Source of the DNA: Ectocarpus siliculosus
Taxonomy: Eukaryota > Sar > Phaeophyceae > Ectocarpales > Ectocarpaceae
Assembly: GCA_000310025.1 (NCBI GenBank)
Contig: FN649728.1
Span: 596,901 to 660,900, forward strand
DNA: 64,000 nt
Direction of reading: 5' to 3'
Shown: in pieces, positions 59,007 through 64,000 of the stretch
Layout of the letters: each line of letters opens with the position of its first letter
Position numbering within the stretch: position 1 is the first letter of the stretch
The notes under the pieces: model-generated
What the model was told of the DNA's origin: nothing
Databases searched by the model: none
What the model saw: only the letters and a program-made list of their open reading frames with translations
Program-made: the position numbers and the translations under genes

Positions 59007-62000
59007 TCCGGAGTCTTGCCTGCTGAAGAGGGCGGCGGCAGTGGTGGCGGGCGGAGGGGGGGGATGGGCAAGAAGGCGGCGTTTGCGAGGATTGCAGCCA
59101 AGTCCACCGTGTCGAACGCGTTCCGAAGGTGTGTGCAGTAGGTAGGGTAGACATCATTTCCAACTTACGACGGTGTAATCGCAGGTGTCGATGCCAGCGA
59201 GTGGGGAGTTTCCTTGGTCCTTTGAAGAGTTCAACGTGTCATGTCATGTCACCAAAAAATATTTTTTCTCAGGTGCAATGTTGAGCGCCTGGAATCACGA
59301 CCGTCTACCTACCACGCCTTTTTTTCAAGCACCTCGATTGGTAACATTCAGGTGCGAACCAATTCTTCAGCAGTGAGTGAGCCGCTCTGGTAGTCTACCT
59401 CCCCACCACTGACTGTGTTGTCGTGTGTTTTCGTTCGGTCCAACAATGTTCACGGCGTTCTTTCAACAATTTTTGTCAGCCAACTGGACGACCTCGTCGC
59501 CCAGTTAAGGGAGACAGAACCGCACTACATCAAGTGCATCAAGCCCAACTCCGACAAAGCCCCGGGGGGTTGGACGAGTTCCCTCGTCATCGAGCAGCTC
59601 CGATACTCAGGGGTCCTTGAGGTGAGCTCCTCGCGTTAATCTGAACGCTGCGGCTCTTGCTTGGAGCGATTAAGATTTACCTCAGGATCGAGGTAATCAT
59701 CTGACTGTGTGCATCGTTCTCTTCCAAGTACCAACAGGTCACAGTAGATTCGAGATCGGGTTTTGTTTTCCAAAACGCGTCAAGTTCGGGAAAGGGCGTA
59801 AGGAGACCGCGCCTGGCGCGCCTTGCGGCCGGCAAACCGGTTGATCCCTGCCGGTAGAACACCTCCCACTATTTCCTTCTGTGTGCGGTTTAGCCCATGA
59901 GGACCTGCCTTCTTGCGTCTCCCCACCGGGTACGCCTACGACAAGCAAACGAAAGAGTGGCAACAACGCCCCGGCCTCCCGCTCGCACAACGCCTTGACA
60001 GGTCGTCCGCATTCGTCGGGAGGCTTTCCCTATGAGGGTCACCTACAAGCAGTTCTACCGCCGCTTCGGAACCCTCCTGGTCTCCAAGGACATGCCTACC
60101 GCCGATGACGTCACTTCCGCGAAGGTAGGGCACGTGCCTGCCGACTTCTTGTGTTGGCCCATCCTCTTTCTGCCGTAGTTCCCCACCTCCGCCTGGGTTC
60201 AAGTAGTGTCAAGCGGTCTCTTCTATCCCAGACGCGCAACCGCGGGTCGGTTCGATGGACGCGCAATACTCCGTCGTATTCGGTGGCACATACTTTATTG
60301 TACATAGCAACCGATATCAAATCAGTAAACTAGTCCGCGAAATCGAATCATTGGACCAGTCAGCGCTGACGCTGCTGCTAGACACAAAAGTCGTGGGTTC
60401 GAGACCGTCGTAGCAGCCGCAGTTTGCGTGTAGGAGTAGAGCAAGCCGTTCTCCGTATGTTATCGTCTTGAAGCCGTTCGGTTGGCACCGACGACGCGCA
60501 CGCAAACCGTAACGCGCAAGGGGGACAACAAACACTTGTCCCCGTCTGATAACCTGATGTACGGTGTGTCCGTGCTCGTGTCCGCTCTTCCAGGCCAGAG
60601 AAGTGGGTCTCGGCGTCTGTAAGGCAGTGTTCGGGGAGAAAGAGGCCGGCTCGTCTTTCCAGATGGGCAAGACCAAAGTATTCCTCAGGTAAAGTTTGGG
60701 GTCATCTGAGGTAAAACTGTACTTTTGTTTGATGTGAAGACAACGACAACGACAACGACAACAAAATTGTTTCGTGGGTAACTTTGATGATGACCAATAT
60801 TCTCCGGAAGAATTGACTCTTTCTATAGGCGAACTCCACCACATATGCATACCCTCATCGTCAGAGGCGACGAAAAGGAATCGTGATTCTCAACGTACGT
60901 GCGGAATCGATAGCTCAACGAACTGAGACAAGCAACAGAAGCGCGTCCCCACGCGTCCCCAAGCCCCACACGCGTGGCATTCTTGTGCTCTTTTGCCACT
61001 TGAGACGGCGAACGCCGGCATCAAGAACGATTTTCTCAGAATGGGCACGGCAAGGCTGTCCTAACCAAGCCACATCGACAGTACTAAACTGCAGCCATGA
61101 CAACATTGAGTACCCCCCGGGCGCACGTGCTCTCCGCTCCACCGACCGTATCTCGACAGGGACGACGGCCTAAAGCGCTTGAGGGCGGCGCTGAGGCTGC
61201 ACTACTTCACCATCGCCAGCAAGATCCAGGCCCTGTGGAGGGGTTCGCTAGCAAGAGCGAAGATTGCGAGGCAGAGGGAAGCGGCCAAGAAGCTGCAGAA
61301 GCTTGCCCGGGGCAACATGGCCAGGAGGAGGTATTTTCGTGGTCCCCCGGCTGTCGAGGGACATAGTGACGTCATCATGTTGCAGGTGGTCGGTAGTCAC
61401 AGGCTATCGTTGTCGCCGCCGCCGAGCTGCCAAAGTAGAGTCAAGGGTATGGTTGTCGAATGGAAAGTGGTTGGGGGGTCTGTGCTGTTGCAAGCCTGGA
61501 GGACGTCATGATCCAGGATTTTGTTTTCACCACATGCACAGAGGCCATCGACAGAGAAGGAACGCCCAGTTCAAAGTAAGTGTTTACCAGTCTCGCCCAA
61601 TGGCCCTGTCTGCGGAACATAGTTGTTCCGAAAGGTTTGGCCTAGAAAGCAAGCTTAAGAGAGGGTCCAGGTCCAAAGCAGCACACATCGTTCACCTGTC
61701 ACCCGTTGCTCTTGTCGGCAAGGTCGCGCGCACACCGCTAGCCCCTGCTATTCGCTGTAGGCGTTTCGCTGTAGGCGATGCCCGTTGCCCGTGGGCAGCG
61801 TGCTTGCCACTTGTTCACAGGGGGGTGTTGCAAGCTCCTCGTGGCCCGTTCCTGCTGTTTCCGAGTATGTTTTGCCAATGTGTCAGTTCCCCCACGTAAG
61901 TTGTTGTCATCCGTTTTTTTCATTGCGAGTATTGGTGTCGCCATTGTCATTGGTCGTGTTGCCAGTGACCGTGATGCTGTCGTCATCGGTGTTTTCGTGC

Positions 62001-64000
62001 TGCCGGTGCTGCTGCTGCTGCGGCTGCTGCTGCTGTTGCTGCTGCTTAACGCGGACAGATACCGGGAAGCCCAGCGGGCGGCCAAGGCGATACAGGCATT
62101 GGCCAGGATGCAGCAGGCGAGAGCACTCGTCGCCCGGCAGCAGGTGTCGGTCGTGAAGATGCAAGCAACATGGCGAGGATGGAGACAGAGGGAATGGCGA
62201 AAGAGGTGGGAGGACCTCAGCCGGTGGGAAGGACAGAGGGAAGGGACAGTCGTTACTAGTCTCCTCGAGTCTGGAGGCAGAGCAGTTGGGGGAACGGTGA
62301 AAGAGGTACAAACGGCAGTTGTGGAATGGATATTAAAGAGGCACGAAAGCGCGGTTTCTATATTGGGGTTGGCCGGGGAGCGTCCGTCGGGATGACCATT
62401 TTGACTGTAGTATTGGGAAGTGTCACGACGCTGTGCTGGAGGAGAGCTCTGCCTAGATCGAGAGAGAGAGAGAGAGGAGAGAGGTACGACATGTGTTTCG
62501 TAGCGCTGGATATGGTTGGGGGGGCGCGAAGAGTACAAAGAAAGGTACACAGACGACAACAGCACATGTGGTCCCCCCCTTCCCATCACTCAAACGGTGC
62601 TGCTCACCCCGCTGATTGCAGGGAAGCTAACGCCACTCGTCTGCAAGCGGTGGCCAGGGGCTTCGTCACGAGGAAGAGGCGAGAGAGGATGGAGGCGGCC
62701 GCCACCCTCCAGGTCATGGTCTCCGCGATGGTTAGGGGGGTTCAGGCGCGGGGCCGTTGCCAAAAATACCGCAAGAGCATCGTGGCGTTGCAGGTTGGCG
62801 TAAACGGAAGCGACGGGCGGCCCCCTTGTCCTAGTCCTTGCCACTACCACACCGCGTAGAACCGAGGCTGAGAGACTTGTAGGATGGCTCGCGGCATGAT
62901 GATTTACCTTCCTCCCTTTGGGCCTGAGGCGACCGTTTAGTTGGCGTTATTCTTCTACTCTTTGCCGCCCCCGGTCATGGCAGTAGCAAGGGTTTCTCCA
63001 AGATCTGGGGGGCGGGGTGGAAACGAAGAAAAAATCGTACGGGAATATTGTATTCCATGTCTCGAAGATCCTGGTGCGGATGGATCGTCTCGCTTTCGGC
63101 AGGGCACAAAACGTTGTTGGTGTTGGTATTTGCTGGTGTCCCGCTTTCGTTTCGCAACGACTTTCCCCGGGGGGTAGACGCCGCCTGTCCCAACACGAAC
63201 GCCTTTTCACCGACAACAATGACGTCAATCGCGGACGGACAAGCTTAGAGGCGGAACACATATTTATTGCTGTCGTTGGCACGGAAAATTATCTGAGACG
63301 GGAGACAGTAGTAGACACGTCGGGTCTACCTCAGGCAGAAACTTGTCGCCCTGACGCGGGCGTAAGCTGAGTCTCTGAAGGCATACCGTCTCTGAAGTAA
63401 CCCAGCTTCTTGTGGTCGTGTGTCGCAGGCAGCATGCAGAGCCAAGGCCGCCCGAAAGGAGGTAGCCATCCTAAGAAAGAGAAAGAGAGTGAGAGAAGAA
63501 ACGGCCTCTACTCGCATCGCGGTAAGTGTTGCTTGTTGTGATTGTTTGGCGATTATTGCGCTTGATTTATGATCGACGTCTTTGTTATTGGCTGTGGTGA
63601 TGATGACGTTGCATTTTTTCTGTTATTGTTGGTTACGTTTGTTGTCGCCTTTGATGGCTCTGGGTTGCTCATGGTGCTGCGTCTGGTGTTGAGTGGACCC
63701 ACTTTCCCGACCTTCTGCGCAAGTCAAGCATCCCGTTCGTAACGTTGACCTGTCCATTGAAACGAGAGCGAAAGGCAGGGAGAGCGAACGAAAAACGATA
63801 ACCTCCCCTCCTTGCCTAGATTGACGCAGATTCACTGTCCGGGCTATAGATACATCTGAGGACTTTTCCACGTGACCTCCATCCCGTGCCGTTAACCAAC
63901 CTTTTTTTTTCCCCTCGCCCCTACCCGTATTCCATGTAAAGGCTGTCTGGCGCGGGAAGTCTGAACGTTTGTACGGGGCGCGACGGAGGGCGAAAGAGCG
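48764..64000 (+). CDS. myosin B: class XXXI-like heavy chain, 3' end outside window
   Basis: Paralogue of myosin A on the opposite strand. Exons, phase-consistent unless marked: 48764-48904, 49427-49504, 49784-49906, 50862-50971, 51413-51512, 51932-52182, 52795-53063, 53562-53666 (a start at 53526 is also in phase), 53943-54073, 54514-54615, 55268-55395, 55757-55940, 56215-56374, 56648-56751, 57017-57133, 57512-57673, 58167-58268, 58728-59128, 59480-59621, 60002-60124, 60594-60688, 61160-61330, 61386-61446, a gap in my model, about 62050-62205, 62622-62793, 63429-63521, 63942 onward. The start [13 protein letters not shown] is chosen as the first ATG of a 47-codon exon in phase. Donors after 49906, 56751 and 57133 are GCAAG. 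The product should be an actin-based motor; the tail is not seen, so cargo-binding domains are unknown. Confidence 0.85.
49427..60688 (+). other. motor domain exons of myosin B
   Basis: [20 protein letters not shown] forms the SH3-like start; then [49 protein letters not shown], the P-loop [13 protein letters not shown] (about 52868-52900), switch [23 protein letters not shown], switch [88 protein letters not shown], and GKTKVFLR at the end. Compared with myosin A there is an Ala/Gly/Thr/Pro insertion after the P-loop helix (repeats of AGTP, 52950-53063), a basic insertion before GKPHVYG, and a long loop 2 with 12 consecutive glycines (58977-59012). Confidence 0.93.
54118..54247. repeat. dispersed repeat, family B, copy 2
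   Basis: A second copy of the sequence at 47443-47578, in the same orientation, inside the intron of myosin B between exons 53943-54073 and 54514-54615. A C run lies just before it (54091-54106). The first copy has the C run at its other end. Confidence 0.75.
61160..64000 (+). other. IQ-motif neck of myosin B (incomplete)
   Basis: IQ-type motifs follow the converter: [49 protein letters not shown]...[62 protein letters not shown], and basic segments [15 protein letters not shown] and [18 protein letters not shown] that continue past the window end. At least ten motifs are present. The exons carrying the VLLQAW and GHRQRR pieces (61480-61575) could not be joined with certainty. Confidence 0.8.

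Noticed and set aside
60333-60440. tRNA-like stretch with GGTTCGAGACC
   Set aside because: The B-box-like motif is present, but the T stem does not pair (two mismatches in five), no A box stands at the right distance, and no acceptor stem forms.
61738-62589. 283-residue open frame on the minus strand
   Set aside because: It is antisense to IQ exons and Gln/Ser-rich because of CTG runs; no protein-like motif.

Overview
The window is nuclear DNA of an intron-rich stramenopile, most probably a brown alga of the Ectocarpus type. This rests on many short exons separated by introns of 0.3-1.5 kb, frequent GC-AG introns, Pro/Thr stalks with PTIAPT motifs, trinucleotide-tailed repeats, and a pair of myosins with the long-neck ankyrin-PH architecture known from stramenopiles. 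The organism is an inference; nothing in the sequence names it. There are no bacterial operons, CRISPR arrays or convincing tRNA/rRNA genes.

Layout. 1-2.8 kb: repeat-rich flank with a foldback element and a retroelement remnant. 2.9-5.8 kb (+): intronless gene for a secreted, membrane-anchored protein with four almost identical 180-residue, 12-cysteine repeats, a Pro/Thr stalk, one transmembrane helix and a Cys-rich cytoplasmic tail. 7.9-35.8 kb (-): myosin A, about 28 kb long. I could place 25 motor and neck exons in continuous phase, followed by tail exons for ankyrin repeats, a coiled segment, a PH domain, more ankyrin repeats and a C2-like end. 35.8-48.7 kb: a 13 kb spacer of transposon debris (LINE remnant, zinc-finger pseudogene, trinucleotide-tailed repeats, poly-C foldback elements, a 28-N assembly gap, tandem arrays). 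48.8-64.0 kb (+): myosin B, a paralogue of A with nearly the same exon pattern; it runs off the window within its IQ neck.

How the parts relate. The two myosins stand head to head around the repeat-filled spacer. Both have the SH3-like N-terminal motif, P-loop GESGAGKT, switch I, switch II (DIFGFE) and the YIKCIKPN actin-contact segment. Their intron positions largely coincide, including a GC-AG intron after the codons for LEQ in both. Introns show no obvious similarity between the copies, so the duplication is old. In contrast, an 810-bp direct duplication inside the neck of myosin A is recent and adds an in-frame exon of two IQ motifs. The domain order (many IQ motifs, ankyrin repeats split by a PH domain) matches what I recall of myosin class XXXI, described from oomycetes.

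Limits. Exon borders were read by eye from splice consensus and phase. Motor and neck borders are firm; tail borders of myosin A below about 19.7 kb and neck borders of myosin B between 61.45 and 62.2 kb are incomplete. The start codons of both myosins are inferred.
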